From NCBI GenBank assembly GCA_017624675.1, contig JAGAMO010000020.1, positions 62,001 to 126,000 on the forward strand: a stretch of DNA of 64,000 nt, written 5' to 3'. Below, one piece after another: positions 17,058-26,681 of this stretch (positions are counted from its first letter, which is position 1; the number at the start of each line of letters is the position of its first letter). Below the pieces are notes generated by a model that had not been told where the DNA came from, ran no database searches, and was given only the letters and a program-made list of their open reading frames with translations. Origin of the DNA: Clostridia bacterium (GTDB taxonomy: Bacteria; Bacillota; Clostridia; Oscillospirales; Acutalibacteraceae). The position numbers and the translations under genes are program-made.

Positions 17058-18162
17058 ATTTTACCTCCCCCGCAAAAGCTTTAAGCCCCAGTTTTAGAGC
17101 GGTTTCATATTTTTCTTTGTCTTCGCAAGACGCAATTTTTTCAAGCATTTTTTTAACAAAAATGCCCTTTAATGTTTTCTCTCTTGATAAGGCTTCAAGG
17201 TCGGTTTTAATTTGGGTTGTGTCCCTAAATTTCACGAAATAAAGCTTTTCGCTGAGTCTTGCGGTAAGGTCGGAAATATCAATTTGGAAACTATTGTCTG
17301 TTTCACCCACAAACTCGATTTTATAAAGATTTTCACAGTGATTCTCGCCGTATTTTTCTTTTAAATATTCTAAAATGAATTCGGCGGAAATTTCTTTATC
17401 ACTAATATCAATTTTTTCGGTTATGTGTTGTCTTCTGGCGGTCTTTACAAATTCTAAATTGCAAATTCCTTTTCCGATTTCACCCATATATACACCTTTT
17501 TCGCCCAATTCGTCAAAGCCTTGACCCTCGGGACAACCCGAATATGCAAAATAGGTGTTGCCGATTTTTTCAATTTCACTTCTCTTGTGAATATGACCCA
17601 AAGCAATATAGTCCATCTGAGAGTTTTCAATATATTCTCTTGTAATGGCGTTATACTGAGAAGATAAATCGCTAGTGAGTTCGCCATGCAATACCGAAAT
17701 ATTTATAACATCATCGTTTTCAGGAATGAGGTCGGGGGAAGTTTTTCCTTGCATAAATGCGGTTTCAAAGGAACGGCCGTAAACCCTTAAATTAAGCTCG
17801 GGGAAAGAGAAAACCGTTTCCTCACTTCCTAAAACATAAAGGTTTTCGGGTAAGTTTTCGCGAGTAAAGGGGGAGCGGGGAGTGAGTGGGTCGTGGTTTC
17901 CTGCCGCAAAAATAACTTTCAAACCGTTTGCAAGTCTGATTTTTCTTAAAACATCATCAAAAAAACTGTTTTCAATGTTGTTTGAATTAAAAAGGTCACC
18001 TGCTATAAGCAGTACCTTAACATCATTTTCAAGGCATAGGTCAACAACCCTTTCAAAGGTTAAAAGGGTTTCTCTGCGGCGGCTTTCGGCTCTGACACCT
18101 AAAAAGCTTTCCTCGGCACCAATATGTATATCTGAACAGTGCAGAATTTTAACAGTTTCCAT
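17044..18162 (-). CDS. yhaO: YhaO-like DNA exonuclease, SbcD/Mre11-type metallophosphoesterase
   Basis: A 372-residue calcineurin-like phosphoesterase. The metal-binding motifs are in order: HCSDIHIG, IAGDLFNSNN, FAAGNHDP, SVLHGE and ALGHIHK, the full set of Mre11/SbcD residues. The C-terminal third is a small cap region that would contact the ATPase partner. Start ATG 18162 with AGGGAGAAA upstream. It is followed by and overlaps yhaN, so the nuclease and ATPase are co-translated. It diverges from pcrA, another DNA metabolism gene. Confidence 0.88.
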   Translation of the reverse strand: METVKILHCSDIHIGAEESFLGVRAESRRRETLLTFERVVDLCLENDVKVLLIAGDLFNSNNIENSFFDDVLRKIRLANGLKVIFAAGNHDPLTPRSPFTRENLPENLYVLGSEETVFSFPELNLRVYGRSFETAFMQGKTSPDLIPENDDVINISVLHGELTSDLSSQYNAITREYIENSQMDYIALGHIHKRSEIEKIGNTYFAYSGCPEGQGFDELGEKGVYMGEIGKGICNLEFVKTARRQHITEKIDISDKEISAEFILEYLKEKYGENHCENLYKIEFVGETDNSFQIDISDLTARLSEKLYFVKFRDTTQIKTDLEALSREKTLKGIFVKKMLEKIASCEDKEKYETALKLGLKAFAGEVKYDEN

Positions 18163-18192
18163 TAAATTTCTCCCTATGGTTTTTATATTAAA

Positions 18193-18221
18193 ATTCTACC
18201 ATTTTCATGTTCAATATTCAA
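18193..18221 (-). promoter_or_regulatory. Promoter of yhaO-yhaN
   Basis: Minus strand TTGAAT, 17 bases, TAGAAT. Confidence 0.5.
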
Positions 18222-18245
18222 GTGTTTTGTTAACAGTTTATTTAA

Positions 18246-18274
18246 TTGACATTTAGATAAAAAAAGGGTAAAAT
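18246..18274 (+). promoter_or_regulatory. Promoter of pcrA
   Basis: Perfect TTGACA at 18246-18251, 17 bases, TAAAAT at 18269-18274. Confidence 0.75.
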
Positions 18275-18310
18275 TAATGTATTCAGAACTTCAAAAAAAC
18301 GGAGATAAAA

Positions 18311-20698
18311 ATGGATTATTCTTCACTTAGAAAACAGGTTATAAAAAAGTATTTCGGTAATATGAACGACCGCCAGTTTGAGGCTGTAACTAAAACTGAG
18401 GGTCCTTTGCTTGTTCTTGCGGGTGCGGGAAGCGGCAAGACCACAGTTTTGGTTAACCGAATTTTAAATCTTGTTAAATTCGGTGCCGAGCCTGAGTGTG
18501 AAATTGTGCCTTTTGACGCTGATTTTGATATTCAAAAGGGACACGATTTTCTTGACGGTAAAATAAACGATTTGCCAAGCGGTGCTTTTAGCATAAATGC
18601 GCCAAAACCTTGGGAAATTTTAGCGATTACCTTTACAAACAAGGCGGCAGGTGAGCTTAAAGAGAGAATTGCCAATCGCTTGGGCGATGATGAAAGCGGT
18701 GTTTGGGCAGGAACATTCCACTCGGTTTGCGGTAAAATTTTAAGAAGCCGAGACCACGCCGAGCGTTTGGGTTACACACCCCGTTTTACAATTTATGATA
18801 CCGACGACCAACGCCGTTTGATGAAAAATATTATGAAAGAGCACAATATTGATGAAAAATTTGTGCCTCATAAAACTGTTCTTTCGGCAATTTCAAGTGC
18901 TAAGGATAAACTTATTTCTACTGCAGAATATTTAAGTGAAAACAGTTTTGACAGCCGCCGCAAAATTATAGGCGAATTATATCACCTTTACCAAAAGGCA
19001 CTTAAAAGAGCCGATGCTATGGATTTTGACGATATGATTGTCAATACTGTAAAACTCTTGTCCGAAAACGAAGATGTGCTTGATTACTATAACAACAAAT
19101 TCAAGTATGTTATGGTGGATGAGTATCAGGACACTAACCACGCTCAATATGTGCTTGTAAGTTTACTCGCTAAGGCGCATAACAACATTTGCGTTGTGGG
19201 CGATGACGACCAGAGTATTTATAAGTTCAGAGGCGCCACAATAGAAAATATCCTCAATTTTGAGGACCAGTATAAAAATGCTGTCACAATACGCTTAGAG
19301 CAAAATTATCGCTCAACCTCTAATATTCTTGAAGCCGCAAACAAGGTTATAGAGAATAATAGGGGAAGAAAGGGCAAAACCCTTTGGACCGATAACGGAG
19401 ACGGAAATCTTATAACCGTTCACACTGCAAACGATGAACGGGCAGAGGCTCGTTTTGTGGTTGACAGTATTTTGGAAAACATAGACAAGGGTGACACTTA
19501 TTCTGAAAACGCTATTCTTTACAGAATGAATGCTCAGTCAAACGCTTTGGAAAATGTTCTTGCCCGAAGCGGTATACCCTATAAGGTTATTGGCGGCACA
19601 CGATTCTATGACCGCAAGGAAATCAAGGATGTTGTCTCTTATCTCCACCTTATAAACAATAATAAAGACGATATTCGTTTAAGAAGAATTATAAATGAGC
19701 CTAAAAGGGCTATCGGTGAAACCACCGTAAACTATGCCGCAGAAATAGGAAATCAGCTTGGGCTTTCTATTTACGAGGTTTTAAAAGATGTGGATGAATA
19801 TCCCGTTCTTTCCCGTGCTGCTGCAAAAATTAAAGGTTTTTGCAGTATAATTGATGAGCTTACCGCCCTTTCTGAAGAACTTGAAATAAGTGAGTTGTTT
19901 GAAAAGGTTTTAGAACTCACAGGTTATATCCGCGCCCTTGAAAATGAGGGGGATGAGGGTGTTGACCGTATTGAAAACGTTAAGGAATTTGCATCTAGTA
20001 TTGCTCAGTATGAGCTTGAAAACGATGAGCCGTCCCTGTCCGATTTCTTGGAGCAGTTGTCACTGATTAGCGATATCGACTCTTTTGATGAAACTGCTGA
20101 TAGGGTAATTTTAATGACAATTCACTCGGCAAAGGGACTTGAATTTAAAAATGTTTACCTCGTAGGCTTGGAGGAGGGCATTTTCCCCGGTAATCAGTCA
20201 ATATATGGCGGACCCGAGGAAATTGAAGAAGAACGCCGCTTGGCTTATGTTGCGATAACAAGAGCTAAGAGAAAGTTATATATCACAAATACAGCATCTC
20301 GTCTGCTTTTTGGCTCTACTACACGTAATTTGCCCTCAAGATTTTTGAAAGAAATTCCCGAGGAATTGTGCGACTGCACATCTTCAGTGGATAGTTATTC
20401 TTCGTTTGGTTATGGCTTTAATGCCGAAAAACCGTATTATTCGCCCAAAACCACTGTTAATTATACAGCAAAGGCTAAAAATTTTGCAAGTGGTTTTGGA
20501 AGTGGTTTCACAAGCAAACCTGCCGCATCGCCGTCGGTTATGTATACTGCCGGTCAACAGGTTTCTCACAAAACCTTTGGCGTGGGTCTTATTTTAAAGG
20601 TTACTCCAATGGGAGCGGACAGTATGTTGGAAATTGCCTTTGACAAGGTTGGCACCAAGAAAATTATGGCTAACTATGCCAAACTTGAAATACTTTAA
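18311..20698 (+). CDS. pcrA: UvrD/PcrA-type superfamily 1 DNA helicase
   Basis: A 795-residue 3'-5' helicase for nucleotide excision repair and removal of proteins from DNA. Motif I is AGAGSGKTT (residues 37-45), Ia is ILAITFTNKAA, II is MVDEYQDTN, III is VGDDDQSIYKFRGA, IV is LEQNYRS, V is TIHSAKGLEF and VI is YVAITRAK. The C-terminus carries the PcrA tail (VSHKTFGVGLIL), which in B. subtilis binds RNA polymerase. Between motifs I and Ia there is an extra segment of about 40 residues (roughly 57-98) not present in PcrA of Bacillus. ATG 18311 follows GGAGA. It is the first gene of an operon with a membrane protein and maf. Confidence 0.95.
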   Translation: MDYSSLRKQVIKKYFGNMNDRQFEAVTKTEGPLLVLAGAGSGKTTVLVNRILNLVKFGAEPECEIVPFDADFDIQKGHDFLDGKINDLPSGAFSINAPKPWEILAITFTNKAAGELKERIANRLGDDESGVWAGTFHSVCGKILRSRDHAERLGYTPRFTIYDTDDQRRLMKNIMKEHNIDEKFVPHKTVLSAISSAKDKLISTAEYLSENSFDSRRKIIGELYHLYQKALKRADAMDFDDMIVNTVKLLSENEDVLDYYNNKFKYVMVDEYQDTNHAQYVLVSLLAKAHNNICVVGDDDQSIYKFRGATIENILNFEDQYKNAVTIRLEQNYRSTSNILEAANKVIENNRGRKGKTLWTDNGDGNLITVHTANDERAEARFVVDSILENIDKGDTYSENAILYRMNAQSNALENVLARSGIPYKVIGGTRFYDRKEIKDVVSYLHLINNNKDDIRLRRIINEPKRAIGETTVNYAAEIGNQLGLSIYEVLKDVDEYPVLSRAAAKIKGFCSIIDELTALSEELEISELFEKVLELTGYIRALENEGDEGVDRIENVKEFASSIAQYELENDEPSLSDFLEQLSLISDIDSFDETADRVILMTIHSAKGLEFKNVYLVGLEEGIFPGNQSIYGGPEEIEEERRLAYVAITRAKRKLYITNTASRLLFGSTTRNLPSRFLKEIPEELCDCTSSVDSYSSFGYGFNAEKPYYSPKTTVNYTAKAKNFASGFGSGFTSKPAASPSVMYTAGQQVSHKTFGVGLILKVTPMGADSMLEIAFDKVGTKKIMANYAKLEIL

Positions 20699-20710
20699 AG
20701 GAGAGGTTAT

Positions 20711-21505
20711 ATGTCGGTTTCAAGTTCAGCAGTTAAACAAATCGCTAAAGAAAACCTAAAAAATAACTATTTAAAGGCTTTTGTGTCTTGTTTGGTCTTG
20801 ATTTTGGCTTGGCTTTTGCAAGTGAATTTAGCAGGGCTTTTAATAAATGTTATAGGTAACATAGCCGCACTCAGTATATCTGCAGTAATAGGATTATTTT
20901 TGGTGGCACCTTTGTTATTAGGTGTTTTAAAATATTTTTATAATGTAACCGAAGAAACGGTAGACAATCCCGTTTTAGTTTTTTATTGGTTTAGCGAGAA
21001 AAAGCTTTATATTAAGGCACTTAAGTTTGCTTTGCTTTTTATATTAAGAGCGGCTTTGTGGCTTTTGGTTTTGAATATCCCGTCAATATTGCTTTTTGCA
21101 TTTTCAAGAACTTATTTCTTTGAACTTTTGGGTATAGCACCGCCTATTTGGACAGCTGGTTTGGAATATTATTCAATTCTTTTGCGTAATATTTCTTTTG
21201 TTGCGGTATTCTTTATAATGCTTAAATTTTATATGGCACCCTTGCTTTTTGTAGCTGATGATTATGCTAATATTGATGAGTGTATGTATAACTCTTCGGT
21301 TATATCTCGAAAATCTTCTATTGATTTTATAGGACTTATATTTTCGTCAGCGCACTTCATTTTGCTCTCCCTTTTTGTTTTGCCGATGCCCTTTGTTTTG
21401 CCTTATCTTTTGAGTTATTATGTGACTCATGTAAAGATTTCGGTAGAAGAATATAATTCTCATATTGAAAACAGCAAATTTACACAGATGGGATTTTTTG
21501 AATGA
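20711..21505 (+). CDS. Integral membrane protein resembling the DUF975 family
   Basis: A 264-residue protein with about five or six membrane helices. The N-terminus VKQIAKENLKNNYLKAFVSC has the amphipathic pattern of DUF975 proteins, which are common in clostridia and have no known function. No enzymatic motif is visible. It is preceded by AAAGGAGAGG, lies 12 bases after pcrA, and its end overlaps the start of maf (ATGA), so it is co-translated with maf. Confidence 0.6.
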   Translation: MSVSSSAVKQIAKENLKNNYLKAFVSCLVLILAWLLQVNLAGLLINVIGNIAALSISAVIGLFLVAPLLLGVLKYFYNVTEETVDNPVLVFYWFSEKKLYIKALKFALLFILRAALWLLVLNIPSILLFAFSRTYFFELLGIAPPIWTAGLEYYSILLRNISFVAVFFIMLKFYMAPLLFVADDYANIDECMYNSSVISRKSSIDFIGLIFSSAHFILLSLFVLPMPFVLPYLLSYYVTHVKISVEEYNSHIENSKFTQMGFFE

Positions 21506-22059
21506 AAACAAATATGATTTTAGCATCCGCGTCGCCTAGACGCCGCGAACTTTTATCAATTATCACCGATGATTTTAATGTAATACCCTCTGACGCTGAG
21601 GAAATAGTGCCCGAAAATATTGAAACCGAAAAAACAGCGGAATATTTGGCAGAAATTAAAGCCAAAGCGGTAGCTGAAAATCATCCGTTTGATATTGTTA
21701 TCGGCTCTGACACTTGCGTTGTGGCTGAGGGTAAAATCCTTGGCAAACCAAAGGACAAGGACGATGCCAGACAAATGATGCAAATGCTCTCGGGCAAAAC
21801 ACATAAGGTAATAACGGGTTGTGCTATTGTAAAGGAGGCTAAAACAGTATCCTTTTCAGTCGAAACCTTGGTAGAGTTTTATCCTTTAAGTGAGAACCAA
21901 ATTGAGGAATATATAAACACTTTGGAACCATATGATAAGGCAGGGGGTTACGGAATTCAAGGTAAAGCCGCCTTGTTTGTTAAAGGTATAGAGGGCGATT
22001 ATTTCAATGTCGTAGGCCTTCCCGTTGCAGAGCTTAATTTAAAATTAAAATCCATATAA
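21502..22059 (+). CDS. maf: Maf-like nucleoside triphosphate pyrophosphatase
   Basis: A 185-residue cytoplasmic house-cleaning pyrophosphatase that hydrolyses dTTP/UTP and modified nucleotides. The N-terminal LASASPRRRELL, the central VIGSDTCVVAEGKILGKP with the catalytic Asp, and DKAGGYGIQGKAALFVKGIE in two adjoining blocks are the family signatures. The ATG overlaps the stop of the preceding membrane protein by four bases. It closes the pcrA operon at a terminator. Confidence 0.95.
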   Translation: MKTNMILASASPRRRELLSIITDDFNVIPSDAEEIVPENIETEKTAEYLAEIKAKAVAENHPFDIVIGSDTCVVAEGKILGKPKDKDDARQMMQMLSGKTHKVITGCAIVKEAKTVSFSVETLVEFYPLSENQIEEYINTLEPYDKAGGYGIQGKAALFVKGIEGDYFNVVGLPVAELNLKLKSI

Positions 22060-22093
22060 AGAAGACCCGAATTTAATTTCGGGTCTTCTTTTT
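22058..22093. terminator. Terminator between maf and the convergent radical SAM gene
   Basis: GAAGACCCGAAA-type 12-bp stem pairs with its complement ending at 22088, with TTTTTA after it; the last codons of the minus-strand gene lie within the right arm. Confidence 0.8.
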
Positions 22094-23935
22094 ATGCACA
22101 TTTCTGATTGTCTTTTTCTTTTTTTGAGGCTTTTTGTTATTTTGTTTTGTGTTATCTGCAACAAGACAGTTTTCGCCCGTTCCTATAAGGTCAAAGCGAC
22201 CGCATTTTTTAAGGGCAGACAAAACAATTTGTTTGTTTTCGGGCTTGAAATATTGAAGTAGTGCTCTTTGCTGAGCCTTTTCCTCGGGTGTTCTTGGAAC
22301 ATAGACCGTCTCTAAGGTATAGGGGTCAAGTCCTGTATAGAACATACAGGTTGAAACGGTGCCTGGGGTGGGGTAGAAGTCCTGTACCTGTTCGGGGTGC
22401 AGACGGTTTCGTTTCAAGAAAAGAGATAGCTCAATAGCATCGTTTATGGTGCTTCCTGGGTGGGACGACATTAAATAGGGCACCAAATACTGCTTTTTAT
22501 CAATGCTTTTTGTAAGCTCATAAAAGCGCTTTTCAAATCTTTTGTAAACGCTGATTTTGGGTTTGCCCATATATTTTAAAACATTATCCGAACAGTGCTC
22601 GGGCGCCACCTTTAGCTGACCGCTTGTGTGGTAGGTGACAAGTTCTTTGAAAAATGTCTCATCCTCGTCGGCTATCAGATAATCAAAGCGAATACCCGAG
22701 CGGATAAAGACCTTTTTAACCTTTGGAAGTTGTCTGAGTTCTCTTAGTAAATTAAGGTAATCACTATGGTCCACCTTAACTGCGGGGCACATTGTGGGCG
22801 CTAAGCACTTTTTATCGGCACAAAGACCTGATTTGCTTTGCTTGTCACAAGCCGAGGCACGGAAGTTAGCGGTTGGACCGCCAACATCGTGAATATATCC
22901 CTTAAAGTCGGGCATTTGGGTGATTTTCTTGGCTTCCTCAATAACCGATTTGTGACTTCTGACTGATATGCTTCTGCCTTGATGATATGCCAAAGCGCAG
23001 AAATTACAAGCGCCGAAGCAACCACGGTTGTGGATTAAAGAAAATTTAACCTCTGCGATGGCGGGAACACCGCCCTGCGCCTCATAAGAGGGATGGTAAT
23101 CACGCATAAAGGGTAGAGAATATACCTCGTCCATTTCCTCGGTAGTGAGTGGTGGCATAGGTGGGTTTTGCACCACAATTTTGTTGCCGCTTTTTTGAAT
23201 AATAGTTTTGCCTCTTACTGCATCGTGCTCACAGTGTTGAATTCGAGTGGCAATAGCGTATTGCTTTTTAGATTCCTTTACAATTTCAAAAGATGCACAC
23301 TCGACAGCACCTTTAATGGGTGTGTATTCGGTGCTGTTTACGGCATAGCAAGTGCCCTTAATGTCCTTTAAGTCGGAAATTTTCTCGCCATTTTTTAAGC
23401 GGTCTGCAATTTCTACAATATGCTTTTCACCCATACCGTACATTAAAAGGTCGGCAGTGGAATCAAGCAAAATAGAGGGTCTTACCTTATCGTCCCAATA
23501 GTCATAATGGGCGAAACGGCGCAAAGAAGCCTCAACGCCGCCGATAGCGATTGGGACATCGCCGAATAATTCACGCAGTTTTTTGGTGTAAACAATAACT
23601 GCTCTGTCGGGTCGGCGGCCTGCTTTGCCACCAGGTGTATAAGCATCGTCACTTCTTTTCTTTTTGGCGGCGGTGTAGTGTGCCACCATTGAGTCAATAT
23701 TGCCCGAGTTTACCAAGAAAGCCAGTTTCGGTCTGCCAAAACGCTTAAAATCTTCATTTGATACGGGTTGAGGTATAATGCAAACATTATAACCTGCCTT
23801 TTCTAAGACACGGGATATAATAGCCGTGCCAAAGCTGGGGTGGTCTACATAAGCGTCACCCGTTACTATTATAAAGTCAGGCTCACTGAAACCTAAACTC
23901 GTCATTTCTTTTTTAGTTATAGGTAAAAAGGGCAT
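22073..23935 (-). CDS. YgiQ family radical SAM protein
   Basis: A 620-residue protein of the YgiQ family. The N-terminal domain has [20 protein letters not shown], close to the family-defining block, and [16 protein letters not shown]; the radical SAM cluster motif is [10 protein letters not shown] near residue 305. The C-terminal part contains [19 protein letters not shown] and a Lys/Arg-rich tail of about 30 residues. Function is not established for the family. It starts at ATG 23935 and its end sits inside the shared terminator with maf. Confidence 0.92.
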   Translation of the reverse strand: MPFLPITKKEMTSLGFSEPDFIIVTGDAYVDHPSFGTAIISRVLEKAGYNVCIIPQPVSNEDFKRFGRPKLAFLVNSGNIDSMVAHYTAAKKKRSDDAYTPGGKAGRRPDRAVIVYTKKLRELFGDVPIAIGGVEASLRRFAHYDYWDDKVRPSILLDSTADLLMYGMGEKHIVEIADRLKNGEKISDLKDIKGTCYAVNSTEYTPIKGAVECASFEIVKESKKQYAIATRIQHCEHDAVRGKTIIQKSGNKIVVQNPPMPPLTTEEMDEVYSLPFMRDYHPSYEAQGGVPAIAEVKFSLIHNRGCFGACNFCALAYHQGRSISVRSHKSVIEEAKKITQMPDFKGYIHDVGGPTANFRASACDKQSKSGLCADKKCLAPTMCPAVKVDHSDYLNLLRELRQLPKVKKVFIRSGIRFDYLIADEDETFFKELVTYHTSGQLKVAPEHCSDNVLKYMGKPKISVYKRFEKRFYELTKSIDKKQYLVPYLMSSHPGSTINDAIELSLFLKRNRLHPEQVQDFYPTPGTVSTCMFYTGLDPYTLETVYVPRTPEEKAQQRALLQYFKPENKQIVLSALKKCGRFDLIGTGENCLVADNTKQNNKKPQKKKKTIRNVHKKKTRN

Positions 23936-23963
23936 AAAATCATCCTAAATTAAAATATAATTT

Positions 23964-23992
23964 ATTGTATCATAATATTTAAAGTTTTACAA
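23964..23992 (-). promoter_or_regulatory. Promoter of the YgiQ-like gene
   Basis: Minus strand TTGTAA (23992-23987), 17 bases, TACAAT (23969-23964). On the plus strand the overlapping CATAATAT at 23971-23978 resembles a sigma-E -10 element that could serve the spoIVF-like pair, but its -35 match is poor. Confidence 0.5.
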
Positions 23993-24005
23993 GGCGGTAA
24001 TCAAA

Positions 24006-24185
24006 ATGGCTAAAAGCGGCGGCAGTTACACGAATATAATTATAACACAGTTTTTGTGCGTAGCGGTGGTGATGTTGTCGGTTTTAACTATAAAATATTT
24101 CTTTAAATCGGAATTTAAGAGCCTTAAAAAATGGTATACAGCTGAGATTTGTGATGACACTCGCATAGAAGAGGTGATAGGGTGA
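24006..24185 (+). CDS. Small single-pass membrane protein, truncated SpoIVFA-like anchor
   Basis: A 59-residue ORF starting at ATG 24006 (CAAGGCGG before it) and ending TGA 24183-24185, overlapping the GTG of the next gene in a GTGA arrangement. It has one membrane helix (residues about 10-30) and a short extracellular part SEFKSLKKWYTAEICDDT. Position directly before a SpoIVFB-like protease, and the WYxxxxCxDT pattern that I associate with the N-terminus of clostridial SpoIVFA-like M23 proteins, suggest it is the membrane anchor of SpoIVFA without the LytM domain. The coupling shows it is a real gene; the identity is inference. Confidence 0.6.
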   Translation: MAKSGGSYTNIIITQFLCVAVVMLSVLTIKYFFKSEFKSLKKWYTAEICDDTRIEEVIG

Positions 24186-24775
24186 AATTCAAACTACTTG
24201 GAAGTGAAATTTATATATCTTTTTTATTTGTGGCGGTAGTAGCTTTAATGCTTGCCACCGATAAAACAGGACTGGCTTTGCCTACCTTATTTGCTGTTTC
24301 TCTTCACGAAATGGGACATCTACTTGCAATGTGGATTGTCGGCACTCCGCCAAAAAGCATTCGGCTTATTCCTGCTTCAGTGCAGATTACAAGGAGTATT
24401 TCCAGCAGATATAAAAATGATATAATAGTGGCTTTATCGGGACCGCTTGTGAATTTCGCGTTGTTTTTGACCCTTTATGTGAATTTCCTCATTTTCAAAA
24501 ACGAAGGAATTTTATATTATTCGCTTATAAATTTAATCGTGGGTTTGTTTAACCTTTTGCCCGTTACGGGTCTTGATGGGGGAACGGTGCTTTTTTCATT
24601 TATTGCCAAGAAAAAAGATATAAATAAAGCAATGCTTACATTAAGGATAATTAGTTTATGCTTGGGAGCGGTTTGTCTATTCCTTGCAATAACCCTAACT
24701 TTAAGGGGAAAACTCAACGTTTCGGTTTACATAATATCGGCATATCTTTTTTTGTCGGTGCTTATTAAAATATAG
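24182..24775 (+). CDS. SpoIVFB-like intramembrane metalloprotease (peptidase M50)
   Basis: A 197-residue polytopic site-2 protease. The zinc-binding HExxH is VSLHEMGHLL near residue 40, inside a membrane helix, and the second metal ligand lies in the FNLLPVTGLDGGTV block near residue 125. In B. subtilis SpoIVFB activates pro-sigma-K during sporulation under control of SpoIVFA and BofA. Here the GTG start overlaps the upstream small membrane protein. It lacks the C-terminal CBS domain of the B. subtilis protein. With sigG in the same window it supports spore formation. Other M50 proteases cannot be excluded. Confidence 0.8.
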   Translation: MKFKLLGSEIYISFLFVAVVALMLATDKTGLALPTLFAVSLHEMGHLLAMWIVGTPPKSIRLIPASVQITRSISSRYKNDIIVALSGPLVNFALFLTLYVNFLIFKNEGILYYSLINLIVGLFNLLPVTGLDGGTVLFSFIAKKKDINKAMLTLRIISLCLGAVCLFLAITLTLRGKLNVSVYIISAYLFLSVLIKI

Positions 24776-24804
24776 TTGAAACGGGCGGTTAAATAGGGTA
24801 TAAT
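24776..24804 (+). promoter_or_regulatory. Promoter of the TIGR03960-like operon
   Basis: TTGAAA, 17 bases, TATAAT, 32 bases before the ATG at 24837. Confidence 0.65.
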
Positions 24805-24836
24805 TCTAAAAGAATATTTAAAAATGAGGATTTTAA

Positions 24837-26681
24837 ATGGAAATAAAAGCTTTTGAAAAAATGTTGCTTTCGGTGCAAAAACCGGGTAGATATTCGGGCG
24901 GAGAAATCAACAGTGTTGTTAAGGACAAATCAAAGGTAGATGTGCGTTTTGCCTTTTGCTTTCCCGACACTTACGAGATAGGTATGTCCCACCTTGGAAT
25001 GAAGATACTTTATTCACAGTTTAACAGCCGTGAAGATATTTGGTGTGAGCGTGTTTTTGCTCCTTGGCTTGATTTTGAAGAGGTTTTGAGAGAAAATAAC
25101 ATACCTCTTTTCGCATTAGAGAGCCGTGACCCTATAAAGGATTTTGATTTTATCGGCTTTACCTTGCAGTACGAAATGGCATATACAAATGTGCTTAATA
25201 TGTTGGATTTGGCAGGTCTTCCGTTAAAATCCAAAGACCGAAAAGATTTGTCTCCCTTGGTTGTGGCGGGTGGCCCTTGCACCTGTAACTCCGAGCCTTT
25301 GGCGGATTTTATTGACCTTTTCTTTATTGGAGAGGGCGAAGAGGTTGATTTAGAGGTTATAGACCTTTATAAAGAATTCAAGAAAAAGGGCGCTTCTAAA
25401 GAGGAATTTTTGCGTGCGGCTGCTAAAATTGAGGGTGTGTATGTTCCGTCTCTTTACAAGGACGAATATAATGCCGACGGCACATTGAAAGCTTTGACAC
25501 CAGAAGATGGTGTAGCACCTGTAGTTAAGAAGAGAATCATCAAAGATTTGGACAAGTCTTATTACCCCGAAAAGTTTGTTGTACCCTTTATTGAGATTGT
25601 TCACGACCGCGCCGTTCAAGAGATTTTCCGCGGTTGTATTCGTGGTTGCCGTTTTTGTCAGGCAGGGTTTATTTACCGCCCTGTAAGAGAAAAAAGCGTT
25701 GATACTATCAATAACCAAGCAAAATGCCTTTGCGAAAGTACAGGTTATGACGAAATTTCGCTTTCTTCTCTTAGCACCAGTGATTACAGAGAAATTGAGC
25801 CTTTGCTTAATAATTTGCTCGAATGGACTGAGGACAGTCATATCAGTCTTGCTTTGCCGTCCCTTAGAATTGACAATTTCTCGGACGAGCTGTTGGAAAA
25901 AATTAAGCATGTAAGAAAAAGCGGTCTTACCTTTGCACCCGAGGCGGGTACTCAAAGACTTCGTGATGTTATAAACAAAAATCTTACCGAGGAGGAGATT
26001 TTAACAACCTGCCGCACTGCTTTTGCAGGGGGCTACACCTCGGTTAAGCTTTACTTTATGTTGGGTCTTCCAACCGAAACCGATGAGGATTTGGTTGGTA
26101 TTGCAGAGCTTGGCCAAAGAATTGTAAACGCTTATTACAGTATGCCCGAAAAACCTAAGGGTAAGAGTGTAAATGTTTCTATTAGTGTTTCAACCTTTGT
26201 TCCAAAGCCTTTTACTCCTTTCCAATTTGAGCCGCAGATTACCTTAGAGGAAATTCGCCGCCGTCAAGAGCTTTTGAAGAATTCAATTACAACAAAGAAG
26301 ATTTCTTTGAGCTATCACGACAGTGCAACAAGCTTTCTTGAGGGTGCATTTGCCAGAGGTGACCGCCGAATGGGAGCGGTTATTGAAAAGGCTTATAAAA
26401 TGGGTTGCAAGTTTGATAGTTGGACCGAGTGTTTCGAGCCTGAAAAATGGTATGAAGCATTTAAGGAATGCAATTTAGAACCCGAGTTTTATGCTAACCG
26501 CACCCGTGAATATGGGGAGATTACTCCTTGGGAGCATATTGATGTTGGTGTTACAAAGAATTTCCTTGTGAAAGAAAACGAGTTGGCGCATCAAAACAAA
26601 ACCACACCAAATTGCCGTGAAAAATGTTCGGCTTGCGGTGCAAACTGTTACGGGGAGGGTGTTTGCTTTGAGAAACGTTAG
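24837..26681 (+). CDS. B12-binding-type radical SAM protein, TIGR03960-like
   Basis: A 614-residue protein. The N-terminal part has the cobalamin-binding-fold-like CFPDTYEIGMSHLGMKILY (one block) and GGPCTCNSEPLADFIDLFF; the radical SAM motif is CIRGCRFCQAGFIYRP near residue 270, and a C-terminal Cys cluster CREKCSACGANCYG precedes the end. This domain order matches the TIGR03960 family, normally encoded with a TIGR03936/DUF2344 protein as here. The partner gene overlaps its end. Function is unknown, with RNA or protein modification often supposed. Confidence 0.88.
   Translation: MEIKAFEKMLLSVQKPGRYSGGEINSVVKDKSKVDVRFAFCFPDTYEIGMSHLGMKILYSQFNSREDIWCERVFAPWLDFEEVLRENNIPLFALESRDPIKDFDFIGFTLQYEMAYTNVLNMLDLAGLPLKSKDRKDLSPLVVAGGPCTCNSEPLADFIDLFFIGEGEEVDLEVIDLYKEFKKKGASKEEFLRAAAKIEGVYVPSLYKDEYNADGTLKALTPEDGVAPVVKKRIIKDLDKSYYPEKFVVPFIEIVHDRAVQEIFRGCIRGCRFCQAGFIYRPVREKSVDTINNQAKCLCESTGYDEISLSSLSTSDYREIEPLLNNLLEWTEDSHISLALPSLRIDNFSDELLEKIKHVRKSGLTFAPEAGTQRLRDVINKNLTEEEILTTCRTAFAGGYTSVKLYFMLGLPTETDEDLVGIAELGQRIVNAYYSMPEKPKGKSVNVSISVSTFVPKPFTPFQFEPQITLEEIRRRQELLKNSITTKKISLSYHDSATSFLEGAFARGDRRMGAVIEKAYKMGCKFDSWTECFEPEKWYEAFKECNLEPEFYANRTREYGEITPWEHIDVGVTKNFLVKENELAHQNKTTPNCREKCSACGANCYGEGVCFEKR

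Noticed and set aside
25350..25955. 201-codon minus-strand ORF
   Set aside because: It lies wholly inside the TIGR03960-like gene in antisense, with low-complexity composition.
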